A stretch of 64,000 bases of DNA from Hydractinia symbiolongicarpus (lineage: Eukaryota > Cnidaria > Hydrozoa > Anthoathecata > Hydractiniidae), in assembly GCF_029227915.1 (NCBI RefSeq), contig NC_079877.1:2356001-2420000 (forward strand), in the 5' to 3' direction. Below, piece by piece: positions 22,091 through 36,494 of the stretch. The first letter of the stretch is position 1, and every line of letters starts with the position of its first letter. The translations under genes and the position numbers were made by a program. A model generated the notes under the pieces. It did no database searches, was not told the DNA's origin, and saw only the letters and a program-made list of their open reading frames with translations.

Positions 22091-25000
22091 ATTGAACTGA
22101 TTTTGGACTTTGACCCTATAAATGTGAAAGTGGGACAATTGGACTTCAAGAAATACATTCTTCTTAATTTGACATGATTGCCGAAACTCAGAGATTACAA
22201 TGGGCGCTGTGGTAGCTCTTCATTAAAAAATTAAGATAAAAAGCTCAGTGTTTACTGTGGGACCAATCCTAGCCGTTAGCGCGCGTTGAAGATATAGAAG
22301 CAGTTTCAAAAACTCCATTTCATTGACTTTCTAACGGTGTAAATCCGTTTGAGTAACAACGGTTGCGTCCCATATTCGTACTAACATGTATTTAGCGATA
22401 GTATTCGGATATTACTAGGTTGCATCGCTTTTTACAGTGAAACGTTTGACTGTGGGACTTAATTGAACTGATTTTGGACTTTGACCTTATAAATGTGATA
22501 AATGAGCCATTTTGACTAAAAGAAATAACATTCTTCTTGATTTGACATGATTGCTGGAACTCAGCGGTTACACTGGGCGCTGTGGTAGCGCTTTATTTAA
22601 AAGTTAAGATAAATAAGTCATTTTTACTGTGGAAACAATCCTAGCTTTATCGCGCGCTGAAGAAATAGAGACAGTTTCAAAAACTACATTTCATTGACTT
22701 TCTAACAGTGTCAATGCGTTTGAGTTACAACGGTTGCGTCACATATTCGTACCAACATGTATTTAGTGATTTTCTTCCGATATTACTAAGTTGTATCGCT
22801 TTTAACAGTGAAACGATTGACTGTGGGAATTATTTTAACTGATTCTGACTTGACCTTATAAATGTGATAAATGCGCCACTTGGACTCCAAGAAATAACAT
22901 TCTTCTTAATTTGACATGATTACTGGAACTCAGCGATTACACTGGGCGCTGTGGTAGCGCTTTATTTAAAAATTAAGATAAGTAAGTCATTTTTTACTGT
23001 GGGACCAATCCTAGCCGTTATGACGCGCTGAAGAAATAGAGACAGTTTCAAAAATCACATTTCATTGACTTACTAACGGTGTCAATCTGTTTGAGTTACA
23101 ACAGTTGCGTCACAAATTCGTACTAACATGCATTTAGTGATAGTATTCGGATATTACTAAGTTGTAACTCTTTTAACAGTGAAACGATTGACCGTGGGAA
23201 TTAATTTAACTGATTCTGGACTGTTACCTTATAAATGTGATGAATGCGCCAATTGGACTCCAAGAAATAACATTCTTCTAAATTTGACATGATTACTGGA
23301 ACTCAGCGATTACACTGGGCGCTGTGGTAGCGCTTAATTTAAAAATTAAGATAAATAAGTCATTTTTTACTGTGGGACCAATCCTAGCCGTTATCGCGCG
23401 CTGAAGAAATAGAGACAGTTTCAAAAACTACATTTCATTGACTTTCTAGCAGTGTCAATGCGTTTGAGTTACAACGGTTGCGTCACATATTCGTACCAAC
23501 ATGTATTTAGTGATTTCCTTCCGATATTACTAAGTTGTATCGCTTTTAACAGTGAAACTATTGACTGTGGGAATTAATTTAACTGATTCTGGACTGTGAC
23601 CTTATAAATGTGATAAATGCGCCAATTGGACTCCAAGAAATAACATTCTTCTTAATTTGACATGATTACTGGAACTCAGCGATTACAATGGGCGCTGTGG
23701 TAGCGCTTTATTTAAAAATTAAGATAAATAAGTCATTTTAACTGTGGGACCAATCCCAGCCGTTAGCGCGCGCAGACACAGTTTCAAAAACTACATTTCA
23801 TTGACTTTCTAACAGTGTAAATCCGTTTGAGTAACAACGGTTGCGTCACATATTCGTACCAACATGTATTTAGCGATAGTATTCGGATATTACTAGGTTG
23901 CATCGCTTTTTACAGTGAAACGTTTGACTGTGGGACTTAATTGAACTGATTTTGGACTTTGACCTTATAAATGTGATAAATGAGCCATTTTGAATAAAAG
24001 AAATAACATTCTTCTTGATTTGACATGATTGCTGGAACTCAGCGATTACACTGGGCGCTGTGGTAGCGCTTTATTTAAAAGTTAAGATAAATAAGTCATT
24101 TTTTACTGTGGGACCAATCCTAGCCGTTATCGCACGCTGAAGAAATAGAGACAGTTTCAAAAACTACATTTCATTGACTTTCTAGAAGTGTCAATGCGTT
24201 TGAGTTACAACGGTTGCGTCACATATTCGTACCAACATGTATTTAGTGATTTTCTTCCGATATTACTAAGTTGTATCGCTTTTAACAGTGAAACGATTGA
24301 CTGTGGGATTCATTTGAACTGATTCAGGACTGTGACCTTATAAATGTGTTAAATAAGCCAATTGGTCTCCAAGGAATAACATTCTTCTTAATTTGACATG
24401 ATTGCTGGAATTCAGCGATTAATTTAGGATCTGTGGTAGCGCTTTTTTAAAAAATTTAAATAAATAAGTCTTTTCTTGCTGTGGGACCAATCCTGGATGT
24501 TACCACACGCTGAATAAATAGGAACAGTTTCAAAAACTACATTTCATTGACTTTCTGACGGTGTCAATGCGTTTGAGTTAAAACGGATGCGTCACATAAT
24601 CGTACCAACATCTTTTTAGTGATTTTCTTCCGATATTACTAAGTTGTTTCGCTTTCAACAGCGAAACGATTGACTGTGGGACTTAATTGAACTGATTTTG
24701 GACTTTGACCTTATAAATGTAATAAATGAGCCATTTTGACTAAAAGAAATAACATTCTTCTTAATTTGACATGATTGCTGGAACTCAGCGATTACACTGG
24801 GTGCTGTGGTAGCGCTTTGTTTAAAAGTTTAGATAAATAAGTCATTTAGTACTGTGGAAACAATCCTAGCCGTTATCGCGCGCTGAAGAAATAGAGACAG
24901 TTTCAAAAACTACATTTCATTGACTTTCTAACGGTGTAAATCCGTTTGAGTTACAACGGTTGCATCACATATTCGTACCAACATGTATTTAGTGATTTCC

Positions 25001-25317
25001 TTCCGATATTACTAAGTTGTATCGCTTTTAACAGTGAAACGATTGACCGTGGGAATTAATTCAACTGATTCTGGACTGTGACCTTATAAATGTGAATAAT
25101 GCGCCAATTGGTCTCCAAGGAATAACATTCTTCTTAATTTGACATGATTGTCGGAACTCAGCGATTACACTGGACCCTGTGGTAGCGATTCATTTGAAAT
25201 TTTAAATAAATAAGTCATTTTTACTGTGGGACCAATCCTAGCCGTTAGCGCGCGCTGAAGATATAGAGACAGTTTCAAAAACTCCATTTCATTGACTTTC
25301 TAACGGTGTCAATCCGT
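22091..25317. repeat. Heterogeneous satellite monomers without a clean higher-order unit
   Basis: Monomer starts are 22349, 22720 (S), 23091 (T), 23464, 23827, 24200, 24573 and 24946. Adjacent copies belong to different types and several are hybrids. The T at 23091 carries Q-like TGATAGTATTCGGATATTAC in place of the usual T sequence. Only two copies, at 22349 and 23827, form an obvious pair (GAGTAACAACGG, CGATAGTATTCGG, CTTTTTACAGTG). This looks like an older, less homogenised part of the array. Confidence 0.8.
23464..23826. repeat. Short 363-bp monomer with a 9-bp deletion
   Basis: The usual GCGCGCGCTGAAGAAATAG is broken. After GCGCGCGC the sequence continues AGACACAG, so about nine bases (TGAAGAAAT or equivalent) are missing. 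The spacing to the next start is 363 bp rather than 372. The deletion begins exactly at the CG-alternating tract. I did not see this deletion in any other copy. Confidence 0.85.
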
Positions 25318-28300
25318 TTGAGTTACAACGGTTGCGTCACACATTCGTACCAACATGTATTTAGTGATATTTTTCCGATATTACTAAGTTGTATCGCTTT
25401 CAGCAGTAAAACGATTGATTGTGGGACTTAGTTGAACTGATTTTGGACTTTGACCTTATAAATGTGATAAATTAGTCATTTTGACTACAAGAAATGACAT
25501 TCTTCTTAGTTTGACATGATTGCTGGATCTCAGCGATTACACTGGGCGCTGTGGTAACGCTTTATTTAAAAATTAAGATAAATAAGTCATTTTGTACTGT
25601 GGGACCAATCCTAGCCGTTATCGCGCGCTGAAGAAATAGAGAGAGTTTCAAAAACCACATTTCATTGACTTTCTAACGGTGTCAATCCGTTTGAGTTAGA
25701 ACGGTTGCGTCACACATTCGTACCAACATTTATTTAGTGATATTTTTCCGATATTACTAATTTGTATCGCTTTCAACAGTGAAACGATTGACTGTGGGAC
25801 TTAGTTGAACTGATTTTGGACTTTGACCTTATAAATGTGATAAATTAGTCATTTTGACTACAAGAAATGACATTCTTCTTAGTTTGACATGATTGCTGGA
25901 ACTCAGCGATTACATGGGCGCTGTGGTAACGCTTTATTTAAAAATTAAGATAAATAAGTCATTTTGTACTGTGGGGCCAATCCTAGCCGTTATCGCGCGC
26001 TGAAGAAATAGAGAGAGTTTCAAAAACCACATTTCATTGACTTTCTAACGGTGTCAATCCGTTTGAGTTACAACGGTTGCGTCACATATTCGTACCAACA
26101 TGTATTTAGTGATTTCCTTTCGATATTACTAAGTTGTATCGCTTTTAACAGTGAAACAATTGACCGTGGGAATTAATTCAACTGATTCTGGACTGTGACC
26201 TTATAAATGTGATTAATGCGCCAATTAGTCTCCAAGGAGTAACATTCTTATGAATTTGACATGATTGCTGGAATTCAGGGGATACATTAGGCTCTGCGGT
26301 AGCGCTTTATTTAAAAATTTAGATAAATAAGATTTTCTTACTCTGGAACCAATGCTGGCCGTTAGCACGCGCTGAAGATATAGAGACAGTTTCAAAAACT
26401 CCATTTCATTGACTTTCTAACGGTGTCAATCCGTTTGAGTTACAACGGTTGCGTCACACATTCGTACCAACATGTATTTAGTGATATTTTTCCGATATTA
26501 CTAAGTTGTATCGCTTTCAGCAGTGAAACGATTGACTGTGGGACTTAGTTGAACTGATTTTGGACTTTGACCTTATAAATGTGATAAATTAGTCGTTTTG
26601 ACTACAAGAAATGACATTCTTCTTAGTTTGACATGATTGCTGGAACTCTGCGATTACACTGGGCGCTGTGGTAACGCTTTATTTAAAAATTAAGATAAAT
26701 AAGTCATTTTGTACTGTGGGACCAATCCTAGCCGTTATCGCGCGCTGAAGAAATAGAGAGAGCTTCAAAAACCACATTTCATTGACTTTCTAACGGTGTC
26801 AATCCGTTTGAGTTAGAACGGTTGCGTCACACATTCGTACCAACATTTATTTAGTGATACTTTTTCCGATATTACTAAGTTGTATCGCTTTCAACATTGA
26901 AACGATTGACTGTGGGACTTAGTTGAACTGATTTTGGACTTTGACCTTATAAATGTGATAAATTAGTCATTTTGACTACAAGAAATGACATTCTTCTTAG
27001 TTTGACATGATTGCTGGAACTCAGCGATTACACTGGGCGCTGTGGTAACGCTTTATTTAAAAATTAAGATAAATAAGTCATTTTGTACTGTGGGACCAAT
27101 CCTAGCCGTTATCGCGCGCTGAAGAAATAGAGAGAGTTTCAAAAACCACATTTCATTGACTTTCTAACGGTGTCAATCCGTTTGAGTTAGAACGGTTGCG
27201 TCACATAATCGTATCAACTTGTATTTAGGGATTTTCTTCCGATATTACTAAGTTGTATCGCTTTCAACAGCGAAACGATTGACTGTGGGACTTAATTGAA
27301 CTGATTTTTGACTTTGACCTTATAAATGTAATAAATGAGCCATTTTGACTAAAAGAAATAACATTCTTCTTAATTTGACATGATTGCTGGGACTCAGCGA
27401 TTACACTGGCCGCTGTGGTAGCGCTTTGTTTAAAAATTAAGATAAATTAGTCATTTAGTACTGTGGAAACAATCCTAGCCGTTATCGCGCGCTGAAGAAA
27501 TAGAGACAGTTTCAAAAACTACATTTCATTGACTTTCTAACCGTGTCAAACCGTTTGAGTTACAACGGTTGCGTCACATATTCGTACCAACATGTATTTA
27601 GTGATTTCCTTCCGATATTACTAAGTTGTATCGCTTTTAACAGTGAAACGATTGACCGTGGGAATTAATTCGACTGATTCTGGACTGTGACCTTATAAAT
27701 ATGATTAATGCGCCAATTAGTCTCCAAGGAGTAACATTCTTATGAATTTGACATGATTGCTGGAATTCAGGGGTTACATTAGGCTCTGCGGTAGCGCTTT
27801 ATTTAAAAATTTAGATAGATAAGATTTTCTTACTCTGGGACCAATGCTGGCCGTTAGCACGCGCTGAAGAAATAAACACATTCTCAAAAACTACATTTCA
27901 TTGATTTTTTGGCGGTATAATTCCGTTTGAGTTACAACGGTTGCGTCACATATTCGTACCAACATGTATTTAGCGAAAGTATTCGGATATTACTAGGTTG
28001 CATCGCTTTTAACTGTGAAACGTTTGACTGTGCAACTTAATTGAACTGCTTTTTGACTTTGACCTTATAAATGTTATAAGTGAGACAATTGGACTCCAAG
28101 AAATAACATTCTTCTTAATTTGATATGAGTGCCGGAACTCCACGATTACACTGGACCCTGTGGTAGCGATTCATTTAAAAATTTAAATAAATAAGTCATT
28201 TTTACTGTGGGACCAATCCTAGCCGTTAGCGCGCGCTGAAGATATAGAGACAGTTTCAAAAACTCCATTTCATTGACTTTCTAACGGTGTCAGTCCGTTT

Positions 28301-28750
28301 GAGTTACAACGGTTGCGTCACACATTCGTAACAACATGTATTTAGTGATATTTTTCCGATATTACTAGGTTGTATCGCTTTCAACAGCGAAACGATTGAC
28401 TGTGGGACTTAACTGAACTGATTTTGGACTTTGACCTTATAAATATAATAAATAAGCCATTTTGACTAAAAGAAATAACATTCTTCTTAATTTGACATGA
28501 TTGCTGGAACTCAGCGATTACACTGGGCGCTGTGGTAGCGCTTTGTTTAAAAATTAAGATAAATAAGTCATTTAGTACTGTGGAAACAATCCTAGCCGTT
28601 ATCGCGCGTTGAAGAAATAGAGACAGTTTCAAAAACTACATTTCATTGACTTTCTAACCGTGTCAATCCGTTTGAGTTACAACGGTTGCGTCACATATTC
28701 GTACCAACATGTATTTAGTGATTTCCTTCCGATATTACTAAGTTGTATCG
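25318..28750. repeat. Monomers of the GTGATATTTTTCCG family and hybrids, partial 1117-bp period
   Basis: Starts are 25318, 25691, 26063, 26435, 26808, 27182, 27555, 27927, 28299 and 28672. The pairs 25318/26435 and 25691/26808 are 1117 bp apart and share AGTTGAACTG, AAATGACATTC, TTTTGTACTG and GAGAGAG. The copies at 26063 and 27555 (offset 1492) share CTTATGAATTTGAC. Monomers at 27555, 27927 and 28299 foreshadow members of the following 10-mer. Confidence 0.8.
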
Positions 28751-29044
28751 CTTTCAACAGTGAAACGATTGACTGTGGGAGTTAGTTGAACTGATTTTGG
28801 ACTTTGACCTTATAATTTTGATAAATTAGTCATTTTGACTACAAGAAATGACATTCTTCTTAGTTTGACATGATTGCTGGAACTCAGCGATTACACTGGG
28901 CGCTGTGGTAACGCTTTATTTAAAAACTAAGATAAATAAGTCATTTTGTACTGTGGGACCAATCCTAGCCGTTATCGCGCGCTGAAGAAATAGAGAGAGT
29001 GTCAAAAACCACATTTCATTGACTTTCTAACGGTGTCAATCCGT

Positions 29045-32000
29045 TTGAGTTAGAACGGTTGCGTCACATAATCGTACCAACATGTATTTAGTGATTTTCT
29101 TTCGATATTACAAAGTTGTATCGCTTTCAACAGCGAAACGATTGACTGTGGGACTTAATTGAACTGATTTGGGACTTTAACCTTATAAATGTAATAAATG
29201 AGCCATTTTGACTAAAAGAAATAACATTCCTCTTAATTTGACATGATTGCTGGAACTCAGCGATTACACTGGGCGCTGTGGTAGCGCTTTGTTTAAAAAT
29301 TAAGATAAATAAGTCATTTAGTACTGTGGAAACAATCCTAGCCGTTATCGCGCGCTGAAGAAATAGAGACAGTTTCAAAAACTACATTTCATTGACTTTC
29401 TAACCGTGTCAATCCGTTTGAGTTACAACGGTTGCGTCACATATTCGTACCAACATATATTTAGTGATTTCCTTCCGATATTACTAAGTTGTATCGCTTT
29501 TAACAGTGAAACGATTGACCGTGGGAATTAATTCAACTGATTCTGGACTGTGATCTTATAAATTGATTAATGCGCCAATTAGTCTCCAAGGAATAACATT
29601 CTTATGAATTTGACATGATTGCTGGAATTCAGGGGTTACATTAGGCTCTGCGATAGCGTTTTATTTAAAAATTTGGATAAATAAGATTTTCTTTCTCTGG
29701 GACCAATGCTGGCCGTTAGCACGCGCTGAAGAAATAAAGACATTCTCAAAAACTACATTTCATTGATTTTTTGGCGGTATAATTCCGTTTGAGTTACAAC
29801 GGTTGCGTCACATATTCGTACCAACATGTATTTAGCGAAAGTATTCGGATATTACTAGGTTGCATCGTTCTAACAGTGAAACGATTGACTGTGGGACTTA
29901 ATTGAACTAACTTTGGACTTTGACCTCATAAGTGTGATAAATGAGACAATTGGATTTCAAGAAAGAACATTCTTCTTAATTTGATATGAGTTCCGCAACT
30001 CCGCGATTACACTGGACCCTGTGGTAGCGATTCATTTAAAAATTTAAATGAATAAGTCATTTTTACTGTGGGACCAATCCTAGCCGTTAGCGCGCGCTGA
30101 AGATATAGAGACAGTTTCAAAAACTCTATTTCATTGACTTTTTAACGGTGTCAATCCGTTTGAGTTACAACGGTTGCGTCACACATTCGTACCAACATGT
30201 ATTTAGTGATATTTTTTCGATATTACTAAGTTGTGTCGCTTTCAACAGTGAAACGATTGACTGTGGGTCTTAGTTGAACTGATTTTGGACTTTGACCTTA
30301 TAAATGTGATAAATGAGTCATTTTGACTACAAGAAATGACATTCTTCTTAGTTTGACATGATTGCTGGAACTCAGCGGTTACACTTGGCGCTGTGGTAAC
30401 GCTTTATTTAAAGATTAAGATAAATAAGTCATTTTGTACTGTGGGACCAATCCTAGCCGTTATCGCGCGCTGAAGAAATAGAGACAGTTTCAAAAACTAC
30501 ATTTCATTGACTTTCTAACGGTGTCAATTTGTTTGAGTTAAAACGGTTGCGTCACATAATCGTACCAACATGTATTTAGTGATTTTCTTCCGATATTACT
30601 AAGTTGTATCGCTTTCAACAGTGAAACGATTGACTGTGGGACTTAATTGAACTGATTTTGGACTTTGACCTGATAAATGTAATAAATGAGCCATTTTGAC
30701 TAAAAGAAATAACATTCTCCCTAATTTGACATGATTGCTGGAACTCAGCGATTACACTGGGCGCTGTGGTAGCGCTTTGTTTAAAAGTTAAGATAAATAA
30801 GTCATTTATTACTGTGGAAACAATCCTAGCCGTTATCGCGCGCTGAAGAAATAGAGACAGTTTTAAAAACTACATTTCATTGACTTTCTAACGGTGTCAA
30901 TCCGTTTGAGTTAAAACGGTTGCGTCACATATTCGTACCAACATGTATTTAGTGATTTCCTTCCGATATTACTAAGTTGTATCGCTTTCAACAGTGAAAC
31001 GATTGACTGTGGGACTTAGTTGAACTGATTTTGTACTTTGACCTTATAAATGTAATAAATGAGCCATTTTGACTAAAAGAAATAACATTCTTCTTAATTT
31101 GACATGATTGCTGGCACTCAGCGATTACACTGGGCGCTGTGGTAGCGCTTTGTTTAAAAATTAAGAAAAATAAGTCATTTAGTACTGTGGAAACAATCCT
31201 AGCCGTTATCGCGCGTTGAAGAAATAGAGACAGTTTCAAAAACTACATTTCATTGACTTTCTAACCGTGTCAATCCGTTTGAGTTACAACGGTTTGCGTC
31301 ACATAATCGTACTAACATGTATTTAGTGATTTTCTTCCGATATTACTAAGTTGTATCGCTTTCAACAGCGAAACGATTGACTGTGGGACTTAATTGAACT
31401 GCTTTTGGACTTTGACCTTATAAATGTTATAAGTGAGACAATTGGACTCAAAGAAATAACATTCTTCTTAATTTGACATGATTGGTGGAACTAAGCGATT
31501 ACACTGGGCGCTGTGTTTGCGCTTTATTTAAAGATTAAGATGAATAAGTCATTTTTTACGGTGGGACCAATCCTAGCCGTTAGTTTGCGCTGAAGAAATA
31601 GAGACAGCTTCAAAAAGTACATTTCATTGACTTTCTAACGGTGTCAATCCGTTTGAGTTGCAACGGTTGGGTCACATATTCGTACCAACATGTATTTAGC
31701 GAAATTTTTCGGATATTACTAGGTTGCATCGTTCTAACAGTGAAACGATTGGCTGTGGGACTTAATTGAACTAACTTTGGACTTTGACCTCATAAGTGTG
31801 ATAAATGAGACAATTGGACTCCAACAAAGAACATTTTTCTTAATTTGATATGAGTGCCGGAACTCCGCGAGTACACTGGACCCTGTGGTAGCGATTCATT
31901 TAAAAATTTAAATAAATAAGTCATTTTTACAGTGGGACCAATCCTAGCCGTTAGCGCGCGCTGAAGATATGGAGATAATTTTAAAAACTCCATTTAATTG

Positions 32001-32769
32001 ACTTTCTAACGGTGTCAGTCCGTTTGAGTTACAACGGTTGCGTGACACATTCGCACCAACATGTATTTAGTGATATTTTTCCGATATTACTAAGTTGTGT
32101 CGCTTTCAACAGTGAAACGATTGACTGTGGGACTTAGTTGAACTGATTTTGGACTTTGACCTTATAAATGTGATAAATGAGTCATTTTGACTACAAGAAA
32201 TAACATTCTTCTTAGTTTGACATGATTGCTGGAACTCAGCGATTACACTTGGCGCTGTGGTAACGCTTTATTTAAATATTAAGATAAATAAGTCATTTTG
32301 TACTGTGGGACCAATCCTAGCCGTTATCGTGCGCTGAAGAAATAGAGACAGTTTCAAAAACTACATTTCATTGACTTTCTAACGGTGTCAATCTGTTTGA
32401 GTTAGAACGGTTGCGTCACATAATCGTACCAACATGTATTTAGTGATTTCCTTCCGATATTACTAAGTTGTATCGCTTTCAACAGTGAAACGATTGATTG
32501 TGGGAGTTAGTTGAACTGATTTTGGACTTTGACCTTATAAATGTGATAAATTAGTCAATTTGACTACAAGAAATGACATTCTCCTTAATTTGACATGATT
32601 GCTGGAACTCAGCGATTACACTGGGCGCTGTGGTAACGCTTTATTTAAAAACTAAGATAAATAAGTCATTTTGTACTGTGGGACCAATCCTAGCCGTTAT
32701 CGCGCGCTGAAGAAATAGAGAGAGTTTCAAAAACCACATTTCATTGACTTTCTAACGGTGTCAATCCGT
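29045..32769. repeat. 10-monomer higher-order repeat, unit 1 (3725 bp)
   Basis: Monomer starts are 29045, 29418, 29789, 30160, 30533, 30906, 31279, 31653, 32024 and 32397, with lengths 373, 371, 371, 373, 373, 373, 374, 371, 373 and 373. The 374-bp member at 31279 has an extra T giving ACGGTTTGCGTC, and all three units share it. The 371-bp members include one with CTTATGAATTTGAC and TTTTTTGGCGGTATAATTC. Similarity to the unit may begin as early as about 28750 in the preceding monomer. Confidence 0.93.
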
Positions 32770-35700
32770 TTGAGTTAGAACGGTTGCGTCACATAATCGT
32801 ACCAACATGTATTTAGTGATTTTCTTCCGATATTACTAAGTTGTATCGCTTTCAACAGCGAAACGATTGACTGTGGGACTTAATTGAACTGATTTGGGAC
32901 TTTAACCTTATAAATGTAATAAATGAGCCATTTTGACTAAAAGAAATAACATTCCTCTTAATTTGACATGATTGCTGGAACTCAGCGATTACACTGGGCG
33001 CTGTGGTAGCGCTTTGTTTAAAAATTAAGATAAATAAGTCATTTAGTACTGTGGAAACAATCCTAGCCGTTATCGCGCGCTGAAGAAATAGAGACAGTTT
33101 CAAAAACTACATTTCATTGACTTTCTAACCGTGTCAATCCGTTTGAGTTACAACGGTTGCGTCACATATTCGTACCAACAGATATTTAGTGATTTCCTTC
33201 CGATATTACTAAGTTATATCGCTTTTAACAGTGAAACGATTGACCGTGGGAATTAATTCAACTGATTCTGGACTGTGATCTTATAAATTGATTAATGCGC
33301 CAATTAGTCTCCAAGGAATAACATTCTTATGAATTTGACATGATTGCTGGAATTCAGGGGTTACATTAGGCTCTGCGGTAGCGCTTTATTTAAAAATTTA
33401 GATAAATAAGATTTTCTTACTCTGGGACCAATGCTGGCCGTTAGCACGCGCTGATGAAGTAAAGACATTCTCAAAAACTACATTTCATTGATTTTTTGGC
33501 GGTATAATTCCGTTTGAGTTACAACGGTTGCGTCACATATTCGTACCAACATGTATTTAGCGAAAGTATTCGGATATTACTAGGTTGCATCGTTCTAACA
33601 GTGAAACGATTGACTGTGGGACTTAATTGAACTAACTTTGGACTTTGACCTCATAAGTGTGATAAATGAGACAATTGGATTTCAAGAAAGAACATTCTTC
33701 TTAATTTGATATGAGTGCCGGAACTCCGCGATTACACTGGACCCTGTGGTAGCGATTCATTTAAAAATTTAAATGAATAAGTCATTTTTACTGTGGGACC
33801 AATCCTAGCCGTTAGCGCGCGCTGAAGATATAGAGACAGTTTCAAAAACTCTATTTCATTGACTTTCTAACGGTGTCAATCCGTTTGAGTTACAACGGTT
33901 GCGTCACACATTCGTACCAACATGTATTTAGTGATATTTTTCCGATATTACTAAGTTGTGTCGCTTTCAACAGTGAAACGATTGACTGTGGGTCTTAGTT
34001 GAACTGATTTTGGACTTTGACCTTATAAATGTGATAAATGAGTCATTTTGACTACAAGAAATGACATTCTTCTTAGTTTGACATGATTGCTGGAACTCAG
34101 CGGTTACACTTGGCGCTGTGGTAACGCTTTATTTAAAGATTAAAATAAATAAGTCATTTTGTACTGTGGGACCAATCCTAGCCGTTATCGCGCGCTGAAG
34201 AAATAGAGACAGTTTCAAAAACTACATTTCATTGACTTTCTAACGGTGTCAATTTGTTTGAGTTAAAACGGTTGCGTCACATAATCGTACCAACATGTAT
34301 TTAGTGATTTTCTTCCGATATTACTAAGTTGTATCGCTTTCAATAGTGAAACGATTGACTGTGGGACTTAATTGAACTGATTTTGGACTTTGACCTGATA
34401 AATGTAATAAATGAGCCATTTTGACTAAAAGAAATAACATTCTCCTTAATTTGACATGATTGCTGGAACTCAGCGATTACACTGGGCGCTGTGGTAGCGC
34501 TTTGTTTAAAAGTTAAGATAAATAAGTCATTTATTACTGTGGAAACAATCCTAGCCGTTATCGCGCGCTGAAGAAATAGAGACAGTTTTAAAAACTACAT
34601 TTCATTGACTTTCTAACGGTGTCAATCCGTTTGAGTTAAAACGGTTGCGTCACATATTCGTACCAACATGTATTTAGTGATTTCCTTCCGATATTACTAA
34701 GTTGTATCGCTTTCAACAGTGAAACGATTGACTGTGGGACTTAGTTGAACTGATTTTGGACTTTGACCTTATAAATGTAATAAATGAGCCATTTTGACTA
34801 AAAGAAATAACATTCTTCTTAATTTGACAGGATTGCTGGCACTCAGCGATTACACTGGGCGCTGTGGTAGCGCTTTGTTTAAAAATTAAGATAAATAAGT
34901 CATTTAGTACTGTGGAAACAATCCTAGCCGTTATCGCGCGTTGAAGAAATAGAGACAGTTTCAAAAACTACATTTCATTGACTTTCTAACCGTGTCAATC
35001 CGTTTGAGTTACAACGGTTTGCGTCACATAATCGTACTAACATGTATTTAGTGATTTTCTTCCGATATTACTAAGTTGTATCGCTTTCAACAGCGAAACG
35101 ATTGACTGTGGGACTTAATTGAACTGCTTTTGGACTTTGACCTTATAAATGTTATAAGTGAGACAATTGGACTCCAAGAAATAACATTCTTCTTAATTTG
35201 ACATGATTGGTGGAACTAAGCGATTACACTGGGCGCTGTGTTTGCGCTTTATTTAAAGATTAAGATGAATAAGTCATTTTTTACTGTGGGACCAATCCTA
35301 GCCGTTAGTTTGCGCTGAAGAAATAGAGACAGCTTCAAAAAGTACATTTCATTGACTTTCTAACGGTGTCAATCCGTTTGAGTTGCAACGGTTGGGTCAC
35401 ATATTCGTACCAACATGTATTTAGCGAAATTTTTCGGATATTACTAGGTTGCATCGTTCTAACAGTGAAACGATTGGCTGTGGGACTTAATTGAACTAAC
35501 TTTGGACTTTGACCTCATAAGTGTGATAAATGAGACAATTGGACTCCAACAAAGAACATTTTTCTTAATTTGATATGAGTGCCGGAACTCCGCGAGTACA
35601 CTGGACCCTGTGGTAGCGATTCATTTAAAAATTTAAATAAATAAGTCATTTTTACAGTGGGACCAATCCTAGCCGTTAGCGCGCGCTGAAGATATGGAGA

Positions 35701-36494
35701 TAATTTTAAAAACTCCATTTAATTGACTTTCTAACGGTGTCAGTCCGTTTGAGTTACAACGGTTGCGTGACACATTCGCACCAACATGTAATTAGTGATA
35801 TTTTTCCGATATTACTAAGTTGTGTCGCTTTCAACAGTGAAACGATTGACTGTGGGACTTAGTTGAACTGATTTTGGACTTTGACCTTATAAATGTGATA
35901 AATGAGTCATTTTGACTACAAGAAATGACATTCTTCTTAGTTTGACATGATTGCTGGAACTCAGCGATTACACTTGGCGCTGTGGTAACGCTTTATTTAA
36001 AGATTAAGATAAATAAGTCATTTTGTACTGTGGGACCAATCCTAGCCGTTATCGCGCGCTGAAGAAATAGAGACAGTTTCAAAAACTACATTTCATTGAC
36101 TTTCTAACGGTGTCAATCTGTTTGAGTTAGAACGGTTGCGTCACATAATCGTACCAACATGTATTTAGTGATTTCCTTCCGATATTACTAAGTTGTATCG
36201 CTTTCAACAGTGAAACGATTGATTGTGGGAGTTAGTTGAACTGATTTTGGACTTTGACCTTATAAATGTGATAAATTAGTCAATTTGACTACAAGAAATG
36301 ACATTCTCCTTAATTTGACATGATTGCTGGAACTCAGCGATTACACTGGGCGCTGTGGTAACGCTTTATTTAAAAACTAAGATAAATAAGTCATTTTGTA
36401 CTGTGGGACCAATCCTAGCCGTTATCGCGCGCTGAAGAAATAGAGAGAGTTTCAAAAACCACATTTCATTGACTTTCTAACGGTGTCAATCCGT
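32770..36494. repeat. 10-monomer higher-order repeat, unit 2 (3725 bp)
   Basis: Starts are 32770, 33143, 33514, 33885, 34258, 34631, 35004, 35378, 35749 and 36122, each exactly 3725 bp after its partner in unit 1. Differences are scattered single bases, for example TTCTTTCTCTGG near 29688 against TTCTTACTCTGG in this unit, and CAACAGATATTTAG near 33177. By eye the units differ only at a handful of sites per kb. Confidence 0.94.
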
